Source: Apus apus
Lineage: Eukaryota > Chordata > Aves > Apodiformes > Apodidae
Reading direction: 5' to 3'
Assembly (NCBI RefSeq): GCF_020740795.1
Contig: NC_067283.1
Span: forward strand, 45,807,659 to 45,871,658
DNA: 64,000 nucleotides
How positions within the stretch are numbered: the stretch's first letter is position 1; each line of letters begins with the position of its first letter. Of the stretch, positions 1 to 9,965 are shown in pieces. Below the pieces are notes generated by a model, which was given only the letters and a program-made list of their open reading frames with translations, did not search any database and had not been told where the DNA came from. A program made the position numbers and the translations under genes.

Positions 1-124
1 CAGCCTGCCAATATTGCTGGCAGTTTCAACCTGTCCCTGCAGGGCTGTGATCAGGACGCTCAGAACCCGGGCATCCTCCGCTTGCTCTTCCAAGTGGTCG
101 TTCAGCATCCGCAGATTGATGAGA
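1..124 (+). CDS. CDCP1: CDCP1 exon, end of first CUB-like region (5' end cut by window)
   Basis: Reads in frame from base 1 (QPANIAGSFNLSLQGCDQDA...), closely matching the human stretch around NFNLSLQGCDQDAQ. It contains a sequon, NLS. It ends with one base of a split codon before the donor GTAAGT at 125. That codon is completed in the next exon as Asn and creates a second sequon (NVT) across the junction. Confidence 0.95.
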
Positions 125-3100
125 GTAAGTACCTGCCCCTCCCTTCCCTTGCTTTTGCTTCCTTGGGTTGAGCACCACGAGGAAGATCAATGATGTGTTT
201 TGTCATTTTTCTTGAACTTTGGACACTCCTAGAGTTTGAGGGGGTGGGTTGCCAAGCAACACTGCGGCCTGTTTTGCCTCCCTGGGTGCCACCAGCAGTT
301 GTTACAGCAAGGCAGACAGTGATGCTGCAATTTGTAATTTGCAGCAGAATATAGAGCTCCATCGTAGATTTTACTCTGTAGCTTGTGAGTGGAGAATTCC
401 TTTCCTTTTCCAGCACCTGCATTGTGTAATTGAAAAATAAATTTAACACCTGTGGTATCAGTTCTGGCACATTATACAAAGCTGAGCACCAGCTGGCTTT
501 TCCTTCCAGCTCTGTTCCCTCTGCAGCCCCATCCCACTATTGGGCAAGGACCATAAATGCTTGATTGGAATTGGCTGGGCTCACGTGTCCACTGCCTGTT
601 CTCCAGTAAAAAAGTCAAGTTCAAGATTGTTCAGACAGTTTTCTTTTCAGCTGTAAGATTCAATGCTTTAAAGATAATTTTTAAAATGTAAGCCTAGGTT
701 TGTCCTGTATGCGTAAGCAGTCAGATGTAGGTAGGTGAAACCTGTTATCATGGCTGGTCAGGATCCATAGCATTAACTGGTGAAATTGGAGGTGTAAAAT
801 GATCTTCATACTACTAATGGCACCAATATGCATTTATTTCTTTACTTTCTTCCTTCCTCTGAGGTTTTTTTGGCTTGCTAGGGCAACCTGAACATCATCT
901 AGTGTGAATAAGTCACACTAGACATGGAGTATGTCCAATTACAATATCCCCTGCACATTTGGATGTTCTTTAGGTTTCTTGCTTGTTACTACACTAAGAA
1001 AATTATTTTTTTTTCTGTTTTCTTCCCCCAAATTCAGACAGGCTTAACCATCTATCAAAAAAAAACACACAAAAAAACCCCCACAAAACAACAAAACAAA
1101 CAAACAAAAAAAAAAAAAGAAAAAAAAGAAAAAAAGGCCTGGCTAGGTAACGAACTGTGAAATAAGTGCTTTGTCCTCTGGCTTCTTAGCTTTAATCTCA
1201 GCTCATAGTGGAGGTTGATAGTTCAAGGTGCCTTTGCTTCAGAGGAGCAGGTGGAGGGAAGTCCATACTTTGGACTCTACTGCAGCAGGAGCTGCTTACA
1301 GGCTTTGTAAGTAAGGTCAGAGGGAATGAAGTTTGAATGGCCTGTACCTTTAAGTCACATATCCAGAAAGGTTCTGTAACATCTCACCCCTGTAATTCTC
1401 AGGTCTTTGTCTAGTCTTGCTCCATTCCTGAGCAGCAAATCCTCTATTGTCAAGCAAATCATGTTTGCTCACATTTATTGTGTGTTGCACCTTGGAAGCC
1501 AGACAGAGTGAAAACATTGTATTCAGCTAATCAGCTTTATCTCTCTTCTACTTTGGAAAGCAGAGAGGAATTTTAATTTAGAATTTATGGCCAGTAGACA
1601 AGGTGCTAATCACCTAAAAAATAAAAAAAGAGGTTGTCATTTAATAGAATGAAATGCAAGTAATAAAGCACTGGGACTTAAGAGACAACAGTGGTTTCTC
1701 TAGGGATTTTACAGGATTTCATGAGGAATTTTCTAGTTATGCAAGTTCTATCAAAGATTAAAATTCAGCCCTAAGGACAGTACTGAAACTTGAATTTAAA
1801 AAAAACCCCAGAAAGCAAATAAAAAATGCTATCTGTGGTGTGCAAGTTAAACATGAATCTGGAAATGTTCAAGGCCAGGTTGGATGGGGCTCTGAGCAAC
1901 CTGATATAGTGGGCAGTGTCCCTGCTTGTGTCAGGGGGCTTGGAACTAAATGATCTTTAAGGTCCCTTCCAATCCAAACCGTTGTATGACTCTTATTAAA
2001 AATGCAGTGGTATCTGGATATTCTCAAAGCTTCACAAACATTTGAGTATTCCACAGCTGTCTGCAATGTTTTTCATTAGTTAAGAGGAAAAGATAGGTCT
2101 TTCCAATCAAAACAATTTATTGATCTAACCCTCTGTGTTTAGCAACAAACAAACAAAAAAAACCCAAACAAACAAAAAAAGCCCCAAAACTCTGAAGAAT
2201 AAATAAGACTGCAGTAGATATCCCAGGTTCTGTGCTTGGTTGTGGCAGTGACTTGGAGATTTCTGCCTGACCTCTTGCCTTTTTATGTGTCTGATTTCCC
2301 ATACAGGAGAAAGCTCATGTCTTTGAGATCCATAGCTGAAAACAGAAAATAAAGAGTAATAATAGTGTGTATATTTGTTTATTAAATCTGCCATTTCTTT
2401 GACATCAGAGACATGTGCCTTGTTAACAGCCTAAGGATGCTGTGTGGATTCAATGTCTATCTTTCCCCATGATAGTTAATCTTTGTGAATTAGACTGCGG
2501 CCGTTAATCTTGTTGGGTTTTTTCATCTTTCCTTTCCCCCCTCCAGATGTTCTGAGTATTTGCAGCTGTCATTAGCTTAGGTGAGGGAAGGTGTTTGCCA
2601 TCCATACTTACCCTTGTTGTTCTGACTTGCTGTAGCAATTAATCTCAGATACCACAGATTTGCAGTGTGTCTGAAGTTGGCAAAACCTTCTGGAGATCAT
2701 CTAGTCCAACCTCCTACTCACACAGGGTCAGATAGAACAGGTCCTGTAGGACTGTGTCCAGTTCTGTTTTGAATATCTCCAAAGACTTCACAACTTGTCT
2801 GGGTTACCTTTTCCAATGTTTGACCTCCCTTGCATTATTTCAATTTTTAAAAATATATTTAAGCAGAATTTCCTGTATTTCAGTTTGTATCTCTTGTCCT
2901 ATCACTGGACACCATTGAGAAGAGTCTGGCACCATATTGTTTACACACACACAAACACACACACACACACACACATCTCCCTGAACCCACTGCTTCAGCT
3001 AAGCAGTCCCAGCTCTCTGTCTCTTCTCATAAGCGACATCATAGAATCATAGCATTGTTTTGGTTGGAGAAGTCCTTCAAGATCATTTAGTCCAACCATA

Positions 3101-6100
3101 AGCCTAACATTGATTGCTGAGTCCACCACTAAGCCATGTCCCTAAGTACCTCCAATCCCTTCAGTATCTTTGTGGCTTTTTGGCCTATCTTCAGTAGATC
3201 CATCTCTCTCTTTTACTGGGAAGCACAGAACTTGAGCCAGCACTTGGAGATGTCTCACCAGTGCTTTGGCAGAATGGCAAACTGATCTCACTCAACCTGC
3301 TTTTAATGCTTTCTAGCATAGCCTAGGCATCTGTTGGCCACCATTGCTGGCTCATACTTCACTTGGTGTCCATCAGGACCCCCAGGTCTTTCTACAGAGC
3401 TGCTTTCCAGCCCTGCTCTTGCAAACTTGCTGGGAGTGTACTGTCCCATCGTCTGTCCCACTGGTGAAAATGTTAAGCAGTTTTGGCCCCTGTTACATGC
3501 CTCGTTAAGCAGATCTTTGAGCTGAATCTCACTGTTTGAGAGAGGGTGCCAGGGACCATGTTTGCTGTATGTACCAGGGCACCTCAGGTCCAGGGTCCAG
3601 CAAGCTTGGAGGGCCTTACAGCTGGTGTGTGATGGGATACAGGGAGAGTGTTGTACTGCAAGAGAAGTGGTGGCTAGTGTTGAGGAAGGGAAGGGTGCTC
3701 TTTACTGTTCAGGATTAACTCTGCCAGCTCTCAGGTTTGCTTTTTACAGCTAGTCAGAAAAGATTTCTGGAATAACTTTGCTTTTGGGCAATTAAATGTA
3801 AGGGCAGCATGGTATTTCAGTCATACTGAAATACTGAGGGAAACCGAGCAGCCTAGCCAGCTGTGATCCTCAGCCTTCCTGCTGGTGTGGTGACAGACTT
3901 GGATAATTTGCGGCATCTCTATATGATTTTATCTGCCAAACAGAGAATACTTCTGAGAAGCATCTTTGAAGGCTCCAGCAACCTTCATAAAGACTGCCAG
4001 CACTTCTGCTGAAGTGTAGTACTTGGCAGTTTTTTCTCTTTTGAGCCGTATTGGTACTTGCATTTAAATTAGCTTAATCTTTAACTGACTTCAGACAACC
4101 AGATGTGCTTAGTTACTTTTTTTTGACAATTTTCTTCAGCATGGCTCCAGAAAACTTAAGCCAATAAAAAGTGAGCTGAGATGGGAATCTAGCAATTAGT
4201 AAGAAATCTGAGAATGAAGAACTTTTTTCCAGTCAACCAGACCGTTATCAGTAGAGCTGACTTTAAAAGTAACTTTAAGAGAAACCTCTTAGGGGAAACA
4301 AATCTAACATACTTGATTGAGCTCCTTACATCATGGCCTAACCTGTTCAAAAGATGCTAGTGTAAGTGCTACCTTGTTATAGCTGGGAAGTGGGGTTTGT
4401 GTGTGGAAAGCCTCAAACCTTTACATTAGAAGAGTGATATGATACTGCCCAACTTCATGTTACACTTATGGAATGAAGTAAATTAGTGTTTTCTTAGCTA
4501 ATGGAGAAATAGCACCAGTGCCTCATCTCACAGGGTGAGAAGAGATGGAGGAAGTTCTGCTTCACACCGCTCTTCCTGCCACTAATTGCTCTGAGATGTT
4601 TTTTGTTGCAGATGTCACCCATTTGGTCGACCTGAGCAAGGAATGGAATATGACTGTCACGATACACTTTGAAGGGTGGCCCAACACTGTCCCACTTTTG
4701 TCTGAACCAATATGCCTGATCTGTAAGGATCCGCGCACCTGTGACCGTGTCTTGACTTTGGTGTCTGGTACCACCTACAAGATCTCCTTTGTATGCAAGG
4801 ACTTGTCCCGTCTGAGGATCACAGCTGAAAAAGTCATAAGTATGACGAAAGTGGTTTAATGTTGCTTTCTAAGGATCAGCCAGACTTCCTCTCTCGCTTG
4901 GGGTTTAAGTCAGAGTGAGGATGGAAACCAGGCTTCAGCCAGCTGGGGGAGGGGTACAAGGAATCTGGAGACAACCTCATTGTTCGCTGTATCATTCTGC
5001 CTTTAAAAGTAGAAACTGTGTAGCTGTTCCTGGAAGGGACAGGACAGAAGGCACCCGAGAATCTTCTCACTGAAAACAGCAAAATATGGAAACAGAGCAG
5101 GACAGCCATAAATCTTCCCATGAGAATGTGGGACCAAGATGGCCACCAGGAATTCATCTTGAGCTGCTTGCATGTCTGCTTGGTGTAGGATTTTCCCAAA
5201 TTCCCGAATTTCTACTACCAGTAGAGATAGTCTTAAAGTACGTATCTGGACCTTGGCTAGTCTGCAACAGTGTCCCAGTCAGCAAGTGACAAGAGGAAAA
5301 GTAGTATCTTTAGTGAGAGATTTTGAGTATGTTTGTGTCTGTTGGTTTCTTTGGTGTCCTGCACCCTTCTAAGGAAAGCTCTTTAAGTACAAATTATTCA
5401 TGTTTGGGTAAAGGTTACTAAGAGAGGATATTTTTTCAGGTAGATGCTTATATGGTTCTGTAACACAAAACTGGCAGTACTCTGTGTGCGTGTGCACTCT
5501 GGTACAGAGGAAAACTTGCTTTCCCTAGATATTTCCTCTGCAAGAGAAATGCAGCCCCTGGGACTTGTTTTTGTCATTGCAGGTTGTATCAATCTTCAGC
5601 GGTGTCAAAAGAAGATCTATTCCCTTGTGGTGCCCAAGGCTGTTACCCAGTTGCCAATTCAACTACATAAGTTCAGTTGGAAGCTCTTGGCTTCAGATCT
5701 GATCAACATAGAAATTATGTCTCCATCCTTGAAACTTCAGCAACACCTCCCAGAGCAGAGGTGCAACACAAGCTACAGTTACAGCATTGTTAGTGCCATC
5801 CCAGAGACACAGTTGGATGTCGGCATATTCTGTCCTGGTGGGTTCATCGAAAAGATTCAGATGAGGAATAATGTCACCATATCCTTAAAAACATTTGGTA
5901 AAGGATTCCTCAATGATTCTAACCGTCAGGATCTGAAAATGTCTTTTGTGCCACATATTAAAGGTAAGGTAGTGGTTTGTACTACTTCGTTGCACAGTGT
6001 TGGATCTCTCAGTATGCCTGCTAGAGCACATAGGAATAAACAGAAAGAAGAGTTCAATTCTTTACAGTCTAGTCCTAGAGCCCTTGCTAGGATCAATCTA

Positions 6101-9100
6101 TATCTGAATCAATGAGGTGTTTTATTCCTGGAAGAAGGAAAAAACTCTGCTCTGTGTGGCAGGTAATTGTTTGTGGGAAATTCTGCAGATATATCTCTGC
6201 TAATTGAGATCATTACTGATGTGGAAGGGATGATACGCGAGTTGTACTGAGATGTAGGTGACTGTGGTTGCTGGTCATAGGTATAAGTGATGCTTTTTTG
6301 TTACAGAGAGGAAAGACCAGGTATTTTTATGCGTTGAAAGAGAAAGTTAAAAAAAAAAAAAGAAGAAGAAGAAAGAAAGTATCAAAATGTAAGTTTTCAT
6401 TCCTTTTATTCCTTTCCTACAGATGAGTGCATTTTCACTGTGAGTCCAAATCCAAAATCTAAAGTTTACTTGGAGACTCCAAACTGGCTGTCTGGTCTGC
6501 CTCCTTATGTCTCCATATCCTGGTATGTCAACGTGCCCAGCAAGCAAGTTGCCCGCCTGGGGTTCTCCAAGGACCGCATGGGCATCTCCTGCGAGACGGG
6601 CCGTGCCTATGTTAATATCAAGGAGGAGACACTGGGGGCAGAGGAAACTGTGCGCCGAGAGGATGAGCTGCTGCCTGAGCCCAGAAATATGTATCACAAC
6701 TTCTGGGTAAACATCTCCAACTGTAAACCTGTGGATAGGATGCAGCTGAGCTTACAGTTCTGGGTGACTTTTGCTGACAAGCAGATAGGTGAGTCCTGTA
6801 AGGCTGTGGTGGTTTGCTTTCTGCTTGCTTCCTTGCTTTCCCTTGGGGGAGCAGTAGTGGATGCTGGTTCACCTTGGGTGTGGGTTTTATCAGCTCTCTG
6901 CCTTTGGAAATACTTGTCCCCCAAAAACCTCTGAGAGTTACAGCTGGGTACTTATAGAAACTGCGGAGGAGGGAGGGTCTTCAGTGTGGTTGGATTGTGG
7001 GTTCTATAGAAGACAAGGGATTGCAGGGCTCAGAGGGAGTAAGAGTGGATTTATTTAATTTTGTTGCTTAATCTTTAAAATTGGAAATCACAGCCAGAAG
7101 GTATGAGAAGATCAAGTGACTTTTTTTTCCCTCCCAAGGTCACAGACCTATTGAACAACTTGGGATTCGATTATGCAGATGTATTCATCCAAGTAGTCTT
7201 TACTTTATGCTAGCAGCTCGGTTAGTCTCAGTGTTCACATGGGCAAGAAGTTACCCTTGGGGCAGGTCTGACCAGTTAGTGGAGAATGCCCTGACTGCTG
7301 CCAGCAAAGTCTGTGTTCTTATCTTTCATGTCCATAAAATACAAATTATTACTTTTTTTTTTTTTAAAAGGGACATTTTTAAGATAGGCTGTGCTTGTGT
7401 AAATTTGCTTCACATTTGTACTTCATCTTTTGGAGTCTGCTGTCTGTAGAAGTCTTGGCTACACAGGCGAAAGCTGAAACAGGATCAAAATAATGTCTAG
7501 AAAATTTTCTTGTTTTTTTTTTTTTCATTTATTTTTTTAATGTACACTTCTTTTAAAACACGCAGCATTTTTCTTAGCTCACACATGGACTTTCCTGATC
7601 AGTTTTTATGACTCTTGGAAAACCCTAGGTCAACAGAACACATGTATTTCAGAGAAGATTGTATTGAGGGGAAGTTGGTGAAATGTCACTGTTTGCTTTG
7701 TTGAATCCCTCTCTCTCTCTCTCTCTCTTCACTTTCTTCTCTTCCCTGCCTATTCAGCCAGAGGCACATGAGATGTTGTGGGTAAGTTTAGCAGCTCATG
7801 AGCTGTATTGAGCTCCTGGAGGTAGGGTGGGTTGGTTAGGTTTCTTGGCTGTGTTCCACTGCTAGCAGCAGGAATTTGTCATTGCTTGGCCTCCAGCCTC
7901 TTGGAAATGGCTTGTGTTGCCCCACAGTGAGCATGGCTTGGAAATCCCTGCTCTGCAGGCAGCTGGTATGCTTAGTGACTCTTGAGTAGGTTCAAACCCA
8001 GCTGGCTTCTAGGAGAAAGCTGGATTGTTTTTCTTTCACACTCAGTGTCCTTGAACCTTGTCTGTTTGCAGACCTTGGAGTGATTCTTGCTGTGGTGGCT
8101 GGTGCTGGAGTTCTGGTGGCTATTGGACTGACTGTGTGCTGTGTTAAGAAGAAGTAAGTTCTTAATTCTTTGTGTGTAACTTAGCAGTTCAAGAAGGCAT
8201 TCCAGGGGAGTTGCTGGACCCTCTGTTTCACATGTTGTTATAGATCTCTTGAACAAGGGTCTGCAACATGAGGTAGGCAATGTGCTGGTGGCAGAAGTAG
8301 TGCGCTTCCAAGAATGCTGCTTTATTCTGAATTGTTTGACTTCAGGCATAGAGCAGCCTTCCCAGTGTCTCATTACTTCAGCCTGCAGTGGATTGCCTAC
8401 CTTGGCCTTAGCACAGGCTTCTGGCTGCTTTGTAAGATACATGTTGGACTTGGTCAGCGATTTCGGCAAAGCGCAGTCCCAGTGAATGTGGCTGCTGCAC
8501 ATCTGACTCCAGACATGGCTTTGTTCAAACAAGCTGTCAACTCAGATATATTAGGAACTATTTTTTTCATCTAAACAACCTCCAGCAACTTCTCTTGGAG
8601 TTTGCATATCAAGCATTTTGCTAGAAGGTAAGCCCCTGGGGAGAAAACTACGTTGTGCAAAGCAAACGTGCGTAGCATTACACCTGCAAGCAGAGCCTGA
8701 AGCCATGGGGCCTCTGAAACACATGCCCTCAGTTCTGGCAGGGTGATTGGGTCCTGAAGCTGTAGAGCTGGAATTAATTTGTGCCGTATGATGACTAGTG
8801 CAGTTATAAGCACAACTTTTTGCCACATGGGAGAAACTTTATAAATACAGGCTTAAAAATCTTCAGTTCAGCCTTTGGTCTTCCTATCCTGGGGATGGTC
8901 ACTCCAGAAAGTGCAATCAAGAAAAGTTCATTTGACTTTCATAGAGGTCCCACTATCTTACTGGCCTTCAGCAATGCTCAGCCTTGTTTTGTGAGGATCT
9001 AATGGATTTTATGTCCTTCTAGTGCCTGTGGGTGTTTGGAAATTCAGTACACTGCACTGCTGAGGCCCCTGTACTTGGGAGGCAGTTAATCTTGCAAACT

Positions 9101-9782
9101 TCAGGGTCAGCAGAACAGCAGTAGGTAACCAAACAGTGCAATGTTATTTTCTGCTTTGTCAAAAAACCCATGTCTAGGCACAAGAGTTGTTTTTCTTAGT
9201 TTGCAAGTAAAGCCTTCAGTGCAGGTAAGGCTGCCAGACCCTGGGAGTCTAGGATGGGTAAAGAGAAGCTGCCATTATTGAGTTCAAACACACCACCTGT
9301 TTCTAGCCTGTTAACAACTTCAACTCTGTGACAGGAAGAAGAAAAGCCAGAATCCCATGGTGGGAGTGTACAATGCTAATGTGAATACGGAGATGCCTAG
9401 GAAACAAGGCTTGTTCAGAAAAGAGAGGAAAAACAATGAGTCTCATGTCTATGCAGTTATTGATGATGCTATGGTCTATGGGCACTTGCTGAAGGAATCC
9501 AACGGCTCAGTCGCTCCAGAAGTTGATGTGTACCGGCCTTTTGATGGACCCATGGGTAGCTTGCCACCTTCTCCACCTCCACTCTCCTTCAGAAAGGACA
9601 TGAAACGCTCTTCTAACACTGAGGAACCTCTTCCTCTGACAGACACAGACCATGACACATACACATTCGCTCATCAGAAATCAGGGAAATTGGAGGACAG
9701 TGGAGATCCAGCTGAAAAGAATAATGGAGATGCGAGCATGACCTTGCTGGAAAATAAGGAACAGGATGGTTTAGTGGAGTAA
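1..9782 (+). CDS. CDCP1: CDCP1, CUB domain-containing protein 1 (3' part, six exons)
   Basis: Type I membrane glycoprotein that acts as a scaffold for Src-family kinases and PKC-delta at the cell surface. Coding exons at 1-124, 4612-4839, 5583-5963, 6423-6788, 8072-8153 and 9335-9782 join in one frame (1629 nt, 542 residues plus stop) and use canonical GT-AG junctions. The 5' end lies left of the window, so roughly the first third of an ~836-residue protein is missing. The joined product shows the end of the first CUB-like region, two further cysteine-containing CUB-like regions, many N-glycosylation sequons, one hydrophobic helix (about residues 370-390), a CC-plus-six-lysine stop-transfer segment, and a tail with five tyrosines matching known human sites (HVYAV, MVYGHLL, VYRPF, TYTF and VYN). 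The gene is convergent with CLEC3B. Two features differ from human: no basic residues at the ectodomain cleavage region, and a moved cysteine. Identity is very secure. Confidence 0.96.
1057..1136. repeat. A-rich low-complexity tract
   Basis: Almost only A with interspersed C and G (AAAC/AAAG-like units). It could be the remnant tail of an old retroposed sequence, but no body is recognised beside it. Confidence 0.8.
1860..1992 (+). mobile_element. CR1 LINE fragment, 3' end
   Basis: Matches the typical end of avian CR1 (GGTTGGATGGGGCTCTGAGC, then AATGATCTTTAAGGTCCC, CCAATCCAAACC). Truncated at its 5' end and diverged, so old. Confidence 0.85.
2943..2975. repeat. CA dinucleotide repeat
   Basis: About 16 CA units with one interruption (CAAACA), within the older CR1 copy. 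Likely polymorphic. Confidence 0.9.
3041..3152 (-). mobile_element. CR1 LINE 3' fragment nested in another CR1
   Basis: Begins with the CR1 terminal motif ATAGAATCATAG and continues GGTTGGAGAAGTCCTTCAAG and TAGTCCAACCATAAGC. Sequence on either side belongs to different parts of one older CR1, so this copy inserted later. Both lie in the same orientation. Confidence 0.8.
4612..4839 (+). CDS. CDCP1: CDCP1 exon, linker into second CUB-like region
   Basis: Encodes NVTHLVDLSKEWNMT through CLICKDPRTC to AEKVIS. It is colinear with the human segment containing VVDLS, CFVCLESRTC and KISFLC. Two sequons (NVT, NMT) are present. The 16 residues between ATA (Ile) and the CxxC-like CLIC motif contain no Lys or Arg, whereas the human counterpart carries the basic protease site KQSRK. 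The donor GTATGA splits a Ser codon. Confidence 0.94.
4840..5582 (+). other. CDCP1 intron
   Basis: Short intron, donor GTATGA and acceptor TTGTCATTGCAG. I see no repeat or RNA gene. Open frames crossing into the next exon are read-through of intron sequence. Confidence 0.8.
5583..5963 (+). CDS. CDCP1: CDCP1 exon, second CUB-like region
   Basis: Encodes CINLQRCQKKIYSLVVPK through HKFSWKLLA, KLQQH, RCNTSYSYSIVSAIP and FCPGGFIEKIQ to SFVPHIK. Each block has an obvious human counterpart (FSWKLL, LQQH, CNTSFSY, FCPGG). Sequons include NTS, NVT and NDS. The donor GTAAGG splits an Asp codon. Confidence 0.95.
5964..6422 (+). other. CDCP1 intron
   Basis: 459-bp intron. It holds an A/GA-rich tract at 6348-6379 close to its acceptor (TTCCTACAG). 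Nothing else is recognised. Confidence 0.8.
6348..6379. repeat. A/GAA-rich tract
   Basis: A-run followed by GAAGAAGAAGAAAG units, 43 bases before the acceptor of the third CUB-like exon. Confidence 0.8.
6423..6788 (+). CDS. CDCP1: CDCP1 exon, third CUB-like region
   Basis: Encodes DECIFTVSPNPKSKVYLETPNW through SISWYVNVP and CETGRAYVNI to NFWVNISNC and QFWVTFADKQI. It matches the human membrane-proximal region (KSKVYL, TPNW, FWVNISNC). Compared with human, the bird protein has a cysteine in DEC (codon 6428-6430) and an Arg (codon 6554-6556) where human has the Cys of VACLTF. Donor GTGAGT. Confidence 0.95.
6789..8071 (+). other. CDCP1 intron
   Basis: Contains T-rich stretches near 7350 and 7508-7540 and a perfect CT dinucleotide run at 7709-7728. 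No gene or interspersed repeat is recognised. Confidence 0.8.
7709..7728. repeat. CT dinucleotide repeat
   Basis: Ten uninterrupted CT units in the intron before the transmembrane exon. Confidence 0.9.
8072..8153 (+). CDS. CDCP1: CDCP1 exon, transmembrane helix
   Basis: Encodes DLGVILAVVAGAGVLVAIGL followed by TVCC and VKK. This is one hydrophobic helix rich in Gly/Ala/Val, ended by a CC pair and a lysine cluster. In human CDCP1 the equivalent CC pair is reported to be palmitoylated. The donor GTAAGT splits a Lys codon. Confidence 0.95.
8154..9334 (+). other. CDCP1 last intron
   Basis: Starts GTAAGT and ends CTGTGACAG. No repeat or gene is recognised. Long frames here on either strand lack family resemblance and codon logic. 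Confidence 0.75.
9335..9782 (+). CDS. CDCP1: CDCP1 last coding exon, phosphotyrosine tail
   Basis: Encodes the 148-residue cytoplasmic tail, ending DGLVE and TAA at 9780-9782. Five tyrosines match known human phosphorylation sites: VYN (9369), HVYAV (9450, the main Src-family docking site), MVYGHLL (9477), VYRPF (9531) and TYTF (9660). VYRPF fits the reported PKC-delta C2-domain binding pattern in which pTyr is followed by Arg, any residue, then an aromatic. A proline run (LPPSPPPL) could bind SH3 domains. Roles are inferred from conservation with human. Confidence 0.96.
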
Positions 9783-9918
9783 TTTTACACCAGGTATAGC
9801 AGTTTCCTGTGGAAATATGGGTGACCTGTAAGGACAGAGGTCTAGGGGAAAAAAACTAAAGAGGAGTGTTATTTGAATGTATTGTGATGTTGTTTTGTTT
9901 TGTATGTGTGGTTTTGGT

Positions 9919-9965
9919 GTTTGTTTTTTGATTTTTTTTTTTTTTTTTTTTAAAAAAAAACAAAC
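9919..9965. repeat. T-run/A-run inverted repeat in CDCP1 3' UTR
   Basis: GTTTGTTTTTT at 9919-9929, a T-run at 9932-9951, then an A-run ending in CAAAC at 9965. The outer arms pair exactly (GTTTG with CAAAC), so the transcript could form an A-U hairpin. It may equally be ordinary slippage-prone sequence. Confidence 0.7.

Larger units (their letters stand above)
2671..3445 (-). mobile_element. Older CR1 LINE fragment, split by a second CR1
   Basis: Antisense CR1 with the recognisable order GATCATCTAGTCCAACC, TTTCAGTTTGTATC, CTTGTCCTATCACTG, ATCTTTGTGGC and GACCCCCAGGTC. It is interrupted at 3041-3152 by another CR1 and carries a CA repeat at 2943-2975. Both parts align in order to one CR1 copy. 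The right limit is approximate. Confidence 0.85.
125..4611 (+). other. CDCP1 intron with nested CR1 copies
   Basis: GTAAGT donor and TTTTTTGTTGCAG acceptor. It holds an A-rich tract at 1057-1136, a CR1 3' end at 1860-1992, a CR1 inside a CR1 at 2671-3445, and a CA repeat at 2943-2975. No coding sequence is recognised in the rest. Confidence 0.85.

Noticed and set aside
7990-8002. tRNA B-box-like GGTTCAAACCC
   Set aside because: No A box, anticodon arm or acceptor stem around it.
7972-8532. 186-codon minus-strand open frame
   Set aside because: It is antisense to the CDCP1 transmembrane exon and intron; no family resemblance.
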